From Gracilibacillus salitolerans (GTDB lineage: Bacteria > Bacillota > Bacilli > Bacillales > Amphibacillaceae), in contig NZ_CP045915.1 of NCBI RefSeq assembly GCF_009650095.1, positions 1,364,001 through 1,428,000 of the forward strand: a DNA stretch of 64,000 bases, in the 5' to 3' direction. The notes below the pieces were generated by a model. The model made no database searches. It had not been told where the DNA came from and was given only the letters and a program-made list of their open reading frames with translations. The translations under genes and the position numbers were made by a program. This document shows, in pieces, positions 27,633-35,500 of the stretch (its first letter is position 1; each line of letters starts with the position of its first letter).

Positions 27633-28355
27633 TTAAATACTTATCTTATTCTTTTTTTCTTTTATATAAGTTAACATTTCAATTATTCTTCCAATATCCT
27701 CATCAGATAATTCCTCATATCTATCCAATTTTTGTTTAATAAATTCAATTTCGGGGGTCACGCTTTTTACAGGATCTTTTATAAAAAAAGTGGCAATTGC
27801 ACCAGTTACCATCCCTATCAGACCAATTCCTATTAGCATTAAAAATACTGCTATAATTCTTCCAATAACTGTGGAAGGGGAGATGTCACCGTACCCTACT
27901 GTCGTCGAAGTTACAATTGACCACCAAACTGCGTCTTGATAAGAATTAATGGAAGGTTCTACTAACATGACAGGTATGGAAAATATTAAAATTAAGCTAA
28001 TTGTAATTCCGATTAACCTATCTAATCCATTTGTTTTTAGTATAGAGATTACAGGTTTTGCATAGTGTTTGCTAATTAAAATAAATCTGACAACACGAAA
28101 CAATCTTACAAATCTGGCTAGTTGAAAGATAGAATCAAAAGGATTAATAGCTATAAAATCAAAAGGATTCTTTTTAATATAATCTGTTTTGTTATCGGAT
28201 TTAATTAATCTAGTGATAACATCAACAGCGAAGATCAACCAAACAGAAAAATTAATGTATCTAGCTATTGGATGCGTATACCAAATTAAAATTACAGATA
28301 ATAATGCTAAGAAAAATAGAAGTACCTCATAAATTAGTAAAAATTTATGTCGCAT
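27633..28355 (-). CDS. Voltage-gated-like potassium channel
   Basis: An inner-membrane ion channel of 240 residues with six hydrophobic segments. The pore carries the potassium selectivity filter TTVGYGD, preceded by the pore helix DAVWWSIVTS. An arginine-bearing S4-like helix (RFVRLFRVVRFIL, about 75-90) points to the Kv/ion-transport superfamily. A short cytoplasmic tail follows the last helix, with no RCK domain. The longest frame begins at a GTG that lies inside GGAGGTG; ATG 28355 with 6-base spacing is the start. It is a single gene, perhaps involved in ion homeostasis of a halotolerant cell. Confidence 0.93.
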   Translation of the reverse strand: MRHKFLLIYEVLLFFLALLSVILIWYTHPIARYINFSVWLIFAVDVITRLIKSDNKTDYIKKNPFDFIAINPFDSIFQLARFVRLFRVVRFILISKHYAKPVISILKTNGLDRLIGITISLILIFSIPVMLVEPSINSYQDAVWWSIVTSTTVGYGDISPSTVIGRIIAVFLMLIGIGLIGMVTGAIATFFIKDPVKSVTPEIEFIKQKLDRYEELSDEDIGRIIEMLTYIKEKKNKISI

Positions 28356-28876
28356 AAAAAACACCTCCTATCGTTTTAAATTTTTTTGTGAAAAAGAAAA
28401 AATAAATGTTAACAAAAATAAAATGGGTAAAGAGTTTTCAGCCAAGTAGGAGTATAGTTCTTAATCCTAAATACCTACTGTTCGAGTAAAAACTAAAAGG
28501 ATAATTTTGTAATCATCCTCTTTTTTGCCTAGTTAGAGAGGGGGGGCAAAAGTAATTATTTTGCATTTTACTTTATTAATTCCTAATTGTACGAACTTCA
28601 AAAATTTTCATTAAAAATACATGTACTCGCGTATATAACTTTACACTATTGATGAAAAAAAATAAATATTATTGTTATATATCCTAGGTCTATTTTTCAA
28701 TTTAAATAATACAATGCAATTGAATTTTAAATAGTAATATCATTAGTTAAAATTAGGATATTAAAATAGAACATACTCTATTAGTGAATAAAAAGAGCTG
28801 AGAAAATTGACCTATCACCCATTTGTATATGATGATATAAATACATATTTTATTGTCTCTTCAAAAAAGATTACGA

Positions 28877-28892
28877 ATTCGTACGCACATTT
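28877..28892. promoter_or_regulatory. AraR-like operator candidate
   Basis: ATTCGTACGCACATTT matches 12 of 16 positions of the AraR operator ATTTGTACGTACAAAT. It lies 12 bp upstream of the -35 element of a GntR/LacI hybrid regulator that has the AraR domain order, so autoregulation is plausible. Confidence 0.45.
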
Positions 28893-28904
28893 AAAGTGAT
28901 AATC

Positions 28905-28933
28905 TTTACATATATGATATAACATGATATAAC
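28905..28933 (+). promoter_or_regulatory. SigA-type promoter of the regulator gene
   Basis: -35 TTTACA and -10 TATAAC are separated by 17 bp. The spacer and -10 contain two tandem copies of ATGATATAAC, which could be regulator half-sites. Confidence 0.55.
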
Positions 28934-28973
28934 AATGGGAGAAGATGTTTTTAAATGAAAGTAGGTGTTTGTT

Positions 28974-30116
28974 TTGTCAAAGCCGTTGTATGAGGTTTTG
29001 TACGAAAATTTAAAGGAAGATATTACTTCTGGGGTTTATAAAGAGGGAGATCGTGTACCATCAGAGAAGGAGTTATCTAAGCAATATGATGTTAGTAGAA
29101 TAACAACGAAGAAGGCACTAGAGTTGTTGGCTGGAGAAGGCTTGATCATAAGACATCCGGGTAGAGGTTCGTTTGTTAAAATTAGTTCTGATAATGAAGT
29201 GGAAAACGAAGGAACGATTGAAAAGAACGTGCATGCAGCCCCACTTATCGGTTTAGTAATAACGGATTTTGATGATAGCTATGGTACAGCATTGATTTCG
29301 TCTATTGAAAAATGTACAGCAGAACAATCATGTTTTCTCGTGTTACGACGCTCCTTTGGAATGCCTGATTTAGAAGAGAAGGCGATTAGAGAATTAGTTG
29401 ATCTGGGTGTAGATGGACTCATTATCTTTCCTTCACAAGGAGAGTATTTTAGTGAAGAAATATTAAAGTTAGTCCTAAATAAATTTCCCCTTGTACTTGT
29501 TGACCGTCATTTAAAAGGTATTTCCACAGCATCTGTAAGTACAGATAACGTAGAGGCCGCAAGAATAGGTACGGAATACTTGCTAGAGTTAGGACATCGA
29601 CATATTGGCATCCTTACTCCACCTCCTAGCGATACGACTGCACTAGAAGATCGAATTGAAGGATTTATTCAGGCGCATGCTGAAAAAGGAGTAATTGTAG
29701 ACAGAGAGTTATGGATTAATAGTATTACGTCAACGCTTCCGAATTCGTATAGACCTCCGAATATTAAGCGAGATATCGATAAGATAAAAAATCATTTGAT
29801 CGAACATCCTGAGATAACGGCTTTGTTTGCTGCCGAATATTACATTGCCCTAATGACAAAAGAAGCTATTAGAGAATTAGGTTTGCGTGTTCCGGAAGAT
29901 ATCTCGATTATATGTTTTGATAGCCCTCCTACGCATATTGGTGAATTTCAATTGACGTACCTAGCACAAGATCAGGAAAAAATGGGACGAAAAGTATTTG
30001 AACTCCTAATGAAGCTTCAGAATAAAAACGATCAAGATATACAACCAAAACGAGTGTTATTAGATGCTAGTTTAGTAATCGGAAACTCTACTGCTCCTGT
30101 ATCAATAAAAAAATAA
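28974..30116 (+). CDS. GntR-LacI hybrid transcriptional regulator (AraR-type architecture)
   Basis: A 380-residue sugar-responsive repressor. Residues about 1-70 form a GntR winged helix (YKEGDRVPSEKELSKQYDVS and RHPGRGSFVK). Residues about 90-375 form a LacI/periplasmic-binding-type effector domain (PLIGLVITDFDDSYG, GVDGLIIFPS, ELGHRHIGIL, PEDISIICFD). This is the domain order of Bacillus AraR. GTG 28965 lies within the AGTAGGTG ribosome site; TTG 28974 at 6 bases is chosen. It precedes the alpha-mannan operon on the same strand but has its own promoter and terminator, so it is the probable local regulator. The inducer would be a manno-oligosaccharide or derived sugar (inference). Confidence 0.92.
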   Translation: MSKPLYEVLYENLKEDITSGVYKEGDRVPSEKELSKQYDVSRITTKKALELLAGEGLIIRHPGRGSFVKISSDNEVENEGTIEKNVHAAPLIGLVITDFDDSYGTALISSIEKCTAEQSCFLVLRRSFGMPDLEEKAIRELVDLGVDGLIIFPSQGEYFSEEILKLVLNKFPLVLVDRHLKGISTASVSTDNVEAARIGTEYLLELGHRHIGILTPPPSDTTALEDRIEGFIQAHAEKGVIVDRELWINSITSTLPNSYRPPNIKRDIDKIKNHLIEHPEITALFAAEYYIALMTKEAIRELGLRVPEDISIICFDSPPTHIGEFQLTYLAQDQEKMGRKVFELLMKLQNKNDQDIQPKRVLLDASLVIGNSTAPVSIKK

Positions 30117-30121
30117 TCCTG

Positions 30122-30154
30122 AAAATGCGACTCTCAAGTTAAGTCGCATTTTTT
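30122..30154 (+). terminator. Terminator of regulator gene
   Basis: The stem AATGCGAC / GTCGCATT with an 11-base loop is followed by TTTTTT just after the regulator stop codon. Confidence 0.9.
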
Positions 30155-30255
30155 AGTGTCCACAAAAAATAATTTTGATGATCTTCTATATTTTAGCTAA
30201 GCACTGCTTATACCAGATGTAATTAAAAAATATTTCAAATGTAATATTAATTTGG

Positions 30256-30286
30256 TTATTGACATATCAATAATATCAATTATACT
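30256..30286 (+). promoter_or_regulatory. Mannan-operon promoter with overlapping palindrome
   Basis: A consensus -35 TTGACA (30259-30264) and -10 TATACT (30281-30286) are separated by 16 bp. The palindrome TTATTGA-CATA-TCAATAA (30256-30273) covers the -35, and ATATCAAT is repeated twice within the promoter, so a repressor bound here would block RNA polymerase. Confidence 0.7.
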
Positions 30287-30324
30287 ATTTGTAAATGTAT
30301 CACTAAAGGAGGTGAAAATTATAG

Positions 30325-31611
30325 ATGACAACAAACACACTACCCGCATCCATGTTAGCAATGATGGATCAAGTAACCAACGATTTATCCCATCGACCAA
30401 AGTTAGCAACCATGTTTTGTAATTGCTTTAAAAACACCATTCAAACAACGGTAGAACAGCTTCAAGACAAATCCACTTTTATTATTACAGGAGATATTCC
30501 AGCGATGTGGTTAAGAGATTCCACAGCACAAGTAAAGCCCTATTTACCACTTGCAAATAAGAGTGATGAGATCGCTTCCATGATAGAGGGAGTAATTAAT
30601 CGACAGATTTTATATGTTAACCTTGATCCCTATGCAAATGCTTTTAATAAAGAGGCAACAGGTGCAGGACATCAAAATGATATAACAGATATGTCAGACT
30701 GGATTTGGGAAAGAAAATACGAAATAGACTCATTGTGTTATCCTATTCAATTATCTTATTTATTCTGGAAACAAACGGGTAGTACACGACACTTCGATCA
30801 ACACTTTTTGAATGCTGTGAAAAAAATAATCGAAGTCTGGAAAGTGGAACAACATCACGAGGAGGATTCTACTTATCGATTTCAACGAACGCATGGTCCA
30901 CAATCGGATACACTGACACGTGATGGTTTAGGAGAACCAGTTTGCTACACTGGTATGACGTGGTCAGGTTTTCGACCAAGTGATGATGCGTGTACTTATG
31001 GGTATTTAATTCCTTCTAATATGTTTGCTTGTACTATTCTTGAATATATGGAAGAAATTTTAACCAAAATCTATAAAGCCTACGAGATTGTGGCGAGTGT
31101 AAGCGAGCTAAAGCAACAGATCCAACGCGGAATTGAACAATATGGAATTATTGATCATCCTAAATTCGGAAAAATGTATGCATACGAAACAGATGGATAT
31201 GGCAACTATAATTTGATGGATGACGCGAATGTACCGAGTCTACTATCTATGCCTTATCTGGGATACTGCAGCATGGATGATGAAATTTACCGAAATACTA
31301 GAGCATTTATATTAAGTAAAGAAAATCCATATTTTTATGAAGGAAAAGTTGCCAGAGGAGTTGGAAGTCCACACACACCTTCGCAATACGTGTGGCATAT
31401 CGCGTTAGCTATCCAAGGTCTTACTACGAATTCTAAGACAGAAAAAGAGCAATTACTCACTATCTTTGAAAATACAGACGCTGGCACTGGGTATATGCAC
31501 GAAGGTTTTCATGTTAATAATCCTACAGAATTTACTCGTAAGTGGTTTTCGTGGGCAAATGCAATGTACTGTGAGTTTATAATGGATTATGTTGAAAGCG
31601 CTTCAAAATGA
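30325..31611 (+). CDS. GH125 exo-alpha-1,6-mannosidase
   Basis: A metal-independent glycoside hydrolase of 428 residues that removes terminal alpha-1,6-mannose from manno-oligosaccharides. The family hallmarks are visible: GDIPAMWLRDSTAQ (about 54-67), NAFNKEATGAGHQ, ELDSLCYP-like substrate-site residues (EIDSLCYPIQL), CYTGMTWSGFRPSDDAC, and MHEGFHVNNP near the C-terminus with a likely catalytic Glu. It has no signal peptide, so it acts in the cytoplasm on imported oligosaccharides. AAAGGAGGTG precedes ATG. It is the first gene of the operon, 30 bp before the binding protein gene. A near-perfect cre sequence lies in its last codons. Confidence 0.95.
   Translation: MTTNTLPASMLAMMDQVTNDLSHRPKLATMFCNCFKNTIQTTVEQLQDKSTFIITGDIPAMWLRDSTAQVKPYLPLANKSDEIASMIEGVINRQILYVNLDPYANAFNKEATGAGHQNDITDMSDWIWERKYEIDSLCYPIQLSYLFWKQTGSTRHFDQHFLNAVKKIIEVWKVEQHHEEDSTYRFQRTHGPQSDTLTRDGLGEPVCYTGMTWSGFRPSDDACTYGYLIPSNMFACTILEYMEEILTKIYKAYEIVASVSELKQQIQRGIEQYGIIDHPKFGKMYAYETDGYGNYNLMDDANVPSLLSMPYLGYCSMDDEIYRNTRAFILSKENPYFYEGKVARGVGSPHTPSQYVWHIALAIQGLTTNSKTEKEQLLTIFENTDAGTGYMHEGFHVNNPTEFTRKWFSWANAMYCEFIMDYVESASK
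31593..31606. promoter_or_regulatory. cre-like site inside the operon
   Basis: TGAAAGCGCTTCAA is one insertion away from an ideal cre palindrome (core GAAAGCGCTTC). It lies at the very end of the GH125 coding region, upstream of the transporter genes, where CcpA could act as a transcription roadblock. Confidence 0.45.
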
Positions 31612-31641
31612 TATCTTAAATAAGAAAAAGAGGTGGCTGAG

Positions 31642-32934
31642 ATGAAACATTGTCAGTTAAGTTGGATGCTATTACTAGGGTTATTGTTAGGATTTATATT
31701 AGTTGGTTGTAGTAGTGAAGATAGTTCAACTTCGGAAAATGATGGAGAAGGTTCAGACGACAAAATAGAGCTAACATTTTGGGGGGATTGGACAGGTGAA
31801 GGGGAAGAACAATTTAACCATATGGTGAAATTGTTTAATGACTCTCAAGATCGAATTGAAGTAGAATACGTCATTCAAGAAGATTTGGTAACCAAATTTA
31901 TGACTGGTATAACTTCCGGGCAAATTCCTGATGTATTACTATGGGATCGCTGGAGAACTTCTCTGTATGCACCAAAAGGTGTGTTACATCCAATTGATCA
32001 CTTCTTAGAGGAGGATGGTATTTCTGAAGATGACTTTTATGGAGAAGCATTAAAGGAGTTAAGCTATGAAGATAATTTGTATGGACTTCCTTTAACCGTT
32101 GATACGAGAGCATTATTCTATAATAAGGATCATTTCGATGATGCTGGTTTGGAACCACCAGAGACTTGGCAAGATTTAAGAGAAGCAGCAAAAGTACTAA
32201 CTGAAATAAATGGAAATGATCTTGAACGTGCAGGTTTTTCTTTCTCAGATGTAGGGTTATTTAGTATGTGGATTCAGCAAGCAGGAGGACAGATGCTGAC
32301 AGATGATCTAGCAAAAACAGCCTATAATAGTGAAGCAGGTCTAGAAGTATTGGATTTTTGGAGTCAGATGATTTTGGAAGACGAAGTGTATAAGCCTGGT
32401 TTTGACAAAGGACTTGAAGGGGCACAACATCCATTCATTACTGGTAAAGTGTCTATGCATTATACTGGCCCATGGGATTTACGTACTTATGAGCAATACG
32501 GTGATCAATTAAACTTCGGTGTTGTTCCTCCACCAGCAGGTCCAAGTGGTGATCAAGGAGCTGTAATGGGTGGATTTGGATTAGCTATTCCGGAAGCTTC
32601 CGAAAAGCAAGAAGCAGCTTGGGAGTTTATTAAGTGGTGGTTAGCAGATCCTGAGAACTCTTTAGAATGGGGAAAAACTAGCTTAAATATTCCTGGGAAT
32701 AAAGCTGCCATAGAAGATCCATTCTTTCAAGAAGATCCATTTTGGAAGCCGTTTATTGACTCACTGGAATTTGCAACAATTCGACCTAGACATCCGGGAT
32801 ATCCTGTTGCAGAGGTAGATGGATTGATACCACAGCTTGAGAAATTCATTACTGGAGAGCAGTCTGCCGAAGAAGCATTAGAGAACGCCCAAAAACAGGG
32901 AGATAGGATGCTAGAAGAAAATGAAGTGGAATAG
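31642..32934 (+). CDS. Sugar ABC transporter substrate-binding lipoprotein
   Basis: A CUT1-family (MalE-like) binding protein of 430 residues that would capture manno-oligosaccharides outside the cell. The signal peptide ends in a lipobox LVGC (about residue 23), giving lipid anchoring; a Ser/Asp/Glu-rich linker follows. ELTFWGDWTGEGEEQFN and WDRWRTSLYAPKGVL-type segments are typical of family 1 solute-binding proteins, as is MGGFGLAIPEASEKQEAAWEF in part. GTG 31633 is within the ribosome site; ATG 31642 is chosen. The 3' end overlaps the first permease gene by 14 bases, suggesting coupled translation. Confidence 0.94.
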   Translation: MKHCQLSWMLLLGLLLGFILVGCSSEDSSTSENDGEGSDDKIELTFWGDWTGEGEEQFNHMVKLFNDSQDRIEVEYVIQEDLVTKFMTGITSGQIPDVLLWDRWRTSLYAPKGVLHPIDHFLEEDGISEDDFYGEALKELSYEDNLYGLPLTVDTRALFYNKDHFDDAGLEPPETWQDLREAAKVLTEINGNDLERAGFSFSDVGLFSMWIQQAGGQMLTDDLAKTAYNSEAGLEVLDFWSQMILEDEVYKPGFDKGLEGAQHPFITGKVSMHYTGPWDLRTYEQYGDQLNFGVVPPPAGPSGDQGAVMGGFGLAIPEASEKQEAAWEFIKWWLADPENSLEWGKTSLNIPGNKAAIEDPFFQEDPFWKPFIDSLEFATIRPRHPGYPVAEVDGLIPQLEKFITGEQSAEEALENAQKQGDRMLEENEVE

Positions 32935-33853
32935 ACTAAACGAAACTAATGGAAGTTCACTCGCACTTAGCTTTACTTCTAAAAAAAGTTCGTTTAATCG
33001 TTATCAGTCAAGAGCTGCTTATTTCTTGATTGCACCTACATTACTGTTATTTGTTGTTTTTATGATTATTCCCATCGCGATGGCTATTTATTTAAGTTTT
33101 ACAAGTTATGACATTATTAGTGAAATAGAATGGGTCGGTTTAGAGAATTTCAGAAGATTAATTAGTGATGAGATTCTTTGGATTACTTTTAAAAATGTTG
33201 GCGTACTAACTATTTTTTATGTACCACTAATGATAATTATTTCTTTATCGTTAGCAATATTAGTAACTAAACCTTACCGAGGAGTTACTATCTTTCGTTT
33301 AGCATTTTATATGCCCACAGTAACATCGGCTGTAGCAGCTTCTATAGTTTGGTTATGGTTATTAAATGCAGAATACGGGCTTATTAATCAACTGTTGAGT
33401 TATATAGGAATTGCTGGTCCTGCTTGGTTAGCAGAATCAGCTCCAGCTATGGCTTCAGTCATTGCGGTAACGTTGTGGTTGGGAGTTGGTGGGAATATGA
33501 TTATTTATATGGCTGGTTTGAAAGGTATTCCAAATCAACTATACGAAGCAGCAAGAATTGATGGAGCATCTGGATTTCAACAGTTGATTCATATAACTTT
33601 CCCGATGCTCAGGCCAACAACATTATTAGTAAGTACGATGACAATTATCGGGGCTTTGCAAATTTTTGACCAAGCATATGTATTAACGCAGGGTGGCCCA
33701 GCAAATTCGACGAAAACGATTGTTTATCATATTTACACGACCGGTTTCGAGCAGTTGCAAATGGGTTATGCATCGGCACAGGCTCTTGTATTGACATTGA
33801 CCATTTTAATCTTTACAGTTATCAATTTTAAAATTAATCAAAGTAAGGATTAG
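32921..33853 (+). CDS. Sugar ABC transporter permease (MalF-like)
   Basis: A 310-residue inner-membrane component with six main hydrophobic segments after a polar N-terminus of about 35 residues. The EAA loop YEAARIDGASGFQQLIHITF contacts the ATPase. It overlaps the binding protein gene by 14 bases and has only a weak ribosome site, so translational coupling is likely. Together with the next gene it forms the membrane channel for manno-oligosaccharide uptake. No ATPase gene is present in the locus; as in many Bacilli, a shared MsmX-type ATPase encoded elsewhere is expected. Confidence 0.95.
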   Translation: MKWNRLNETNGSSLALSFTSKKSSFNRYQSRAAYFLIAPTLLLFVVFMIIPIAMAIYLSFTSYDIISEIEWVGLENFRRLISDEILWITFKNVGVLTIFYVPLMIIISLSLAILVTKPYRGVTIFRLAFYMPTVTSAVAASIVWLWLLNAEYGLINQLLSYIGIAGPAWLAESAPAMASVIAVTLWLGVGGNMIIYMAGLKGIPNQLYEAARIDGASGFQQLIHITFPMLRPTTLLVSTMTIIGALQIFDQAYVLTQGGPANSTKTIVYHIYTTGFEQLQMGYASAQALVLTLTILIFTVINFKINQSKD

Positions 33854-33870
33854 GAGAGGGGGAATGAAGA

Positions 33871-34740
33871 TTGAAGCAAAAAGAAAATGTAAAGAAATTA
33901 CTCTTTTACATCTTGAGTTCGGCTATTGCTTTACTGATGGTCATGCCATTTATATGGAGCTTGCTAACATCAATTAAGCCAGATGAAGAGATATTTAGTA
34001 TTCCGCTCCAGTGGCTTCCTTCCACTTTTACATTTGATCATTATATAGAAGCGTTTCAATCAGTTCCATTTGGCCGTTATCTTTTCAATTCGCTATATCT
34101 AGCAGTCATGGGCGTGCTATTTAACTTATTGTTTGGTTCGATGAGCGGGTACGCTTTTGCCAAGCTGAAATTCAAAGGAAGAAATGTCATTTTTGCTATT
34201 TTACTAGCAGCCATGATGATTCCTGGGGTTGTTGTAATGATTCCCCAATATATCGTGTTGAATAACATGCCGTTAATGGGGGGGAACGATATCTTAGGCC
34301 AGGGAGGACATGGGTTACTGAATAATTTTTGGGCTGTTATCCTTCCTGGTGCTGCAGGATCTTTTGCAGTGTTTTTTATGAGACAGTTTTTCTTAACTTT
34401 GCCTGATGAATATATGGAATCGGCTCGAATCGATGGTTGTAGTGAGTTTCGAATTTATTGGAATCTCTACTTACCACTAACGAAACCAGCCTTAGCAACA
34501 CTTGGGATTTTTACTTTCCAAGCTGGTTGGAATAGCTTCTTATGGCCGTTAATTGTGTTAAATGACCGGTCATTGTACACGGTGCAAATTGGATTACAGG
34601 CATTTACATTTGATAAACAAACCGCCTATGGTCCAATGATGGCAGCAACAATCGTGATAATTTTACCGATCATTTTAATCTTTATGTATTTGCAAAAATA
34701 TTTTATCGACGGTGCAAATTTCTCTGGAATAAAAAGCTAG
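33871..34740 (+). CDS. Sugar ABC transporter permease (MalG-like)
   Basis: The second membrane subunit of the importer, 289 residues with six hydrophobic segments. The EAA loop reads MESARIDGCSEFRIYWNLYL. An unusually long loop (about residues 128-150, PLMGGNDILGQGGHGLL) lies on the outer side. The start is TTG, 7 bases after AGGAGAGGGGGA. It lies 17 bp after the MalF-like gene and is followed by the DUF624 gene on the same transcript. Confidence 0.95.
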   Translation: MKQKENVKKLLFYILSSAIALLMVMPFIWSLLTSIKPDEEIFSIPLQWLPSTFTFDHYIEAFQSVPFGRYLFNSLYLAVMGVLFNLLFGSMSGYAFAKLKFKGRNVIFAILLAAMMIPGVVVMIPQYIVLNNMPLMGGNDILGQGGHGLLNNFWAVILPGAAGSFAVFFMRQFFLTLPDEYMESARIDGCSEFRIYWNLYLPLTKPALATLGIFTFQAGWNSFLWPLIVLNDRSLYTVQIGLQAFTFDKQTAYGPMMAATIVIILPIILIFMYLQKYFIDGANFSGIKS

Positions 34741-34781
34741 TGAGTTTGTGTAATCGTCGGGGCAAAAGAGAGGTGAGTACA

Positions 34782-35417
34782 GTGTATAAATTGATGGAAT
34801 GGATCGCTAAACTCGCATTACTAAATATGTTATGGATTATGTATTCGTTATGCGGTTTCCTTGTCTTCGGATTATTTCCTGCCACTGTAGCATTATTAAT
34901 GGTGACGCGAGATTTAAAGCGAAATAACCAAAAAGGGATACGTGCGTCCTTTCTTCAGTATTTTGTTAATAATTTCATCAAAGCAAATGCGTACGGCTTT
35001 TTTATAGCGATTGTAAATATTTGTTTAATTTCGCTCACATTCAAGTCAGCTCACCAATTTTCGGTAATCATCTCAGTTCCGATCTTTGTCATCACAGTGT
35101 TAGCGTTTCTGATTTCACTGTTTCTATTGCCCGTGTTTACCTACTTTAAAGCATCTTTTGTCAATCACCTTAAACTTGCGACGATTATCGCTTTAGGGCA
35201 TCCAGTCGTATCCTTTGTATTGTTTTCTTTATTTTCGTTAAATTTTGGAATCATTTTTTATTCCAGGATTTTAATCGCTTATCCGATTTTATTTTTGTTT
35301 TTTATGGTTAGTGTTTCAGCCTACTTGGTGACCGTTGTGTTAATGCCTGTGTTTGGAAAATTTAGCACGACAACAGATATAGAAATCTCAAGTTTAGGAC
35401 GGATATCAGAAGCCTAG
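34782..35417 (+). CDS. DUF624/YesL-family membrane protein
   Basis: A 211-residue integral membrane protein with about five hydrophobic segments. The N-terminal pattern (MLWIMYSLCGFLVFGLFPAT) is typical of YesL proteins, which are usually encoded beside CUT1 carbohydrate transporters and polysaccharide-degrading genes. They are proposed to assist transport, without an established mechanism. The longest frame begins at 34740 in the stop codon of the permease gene, but AGAGGTGAG selects GTG 34782. Position in the operon supports a role in uptake. Confidence 0.88.
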   Translation: MYKLMEWIAKLALLNMLWIMYSLCGFLVFGLFPATVALLMVTRDLKRNNQKGIRASFLQYFVNNFIKANAYGFFIAIVNICLISLTFKSAHQFSVIISVPIFVITVLAFLISLFLLPVFTYFKASFVNHLKLATIIALGHPVVSFVLFSLFSLNFGIIFYSRILIAYPILFLFFMVSVSAYLVTVVLMPVFGKFSTTTDIEISSLGRISEA

Positions 35418-35500
35418 CTCAAATGGAATATTTAACCATATTGTTATCACTAATTTCTGTAAGGATTTCGTCTATTACATTTATGAAAAGGAGTGTTTTT

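Larger units (their letters stand above)
28356..28973. other. AT-rich control region upstream of the mannan-locus regulator
   Basis: This 618-bp region is unusually AT-rich and separates the channel gene from the regulator. It contains a hairpin with a T-run at about 28495-28527, an AraR-like palindrome at 28877-28892, a promoter at 28905-28933, and ATGATATAA words at 28832-28840 and, twice in tandem, at 28914-28933. No protein gene is supported. Confidence 0.5.
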
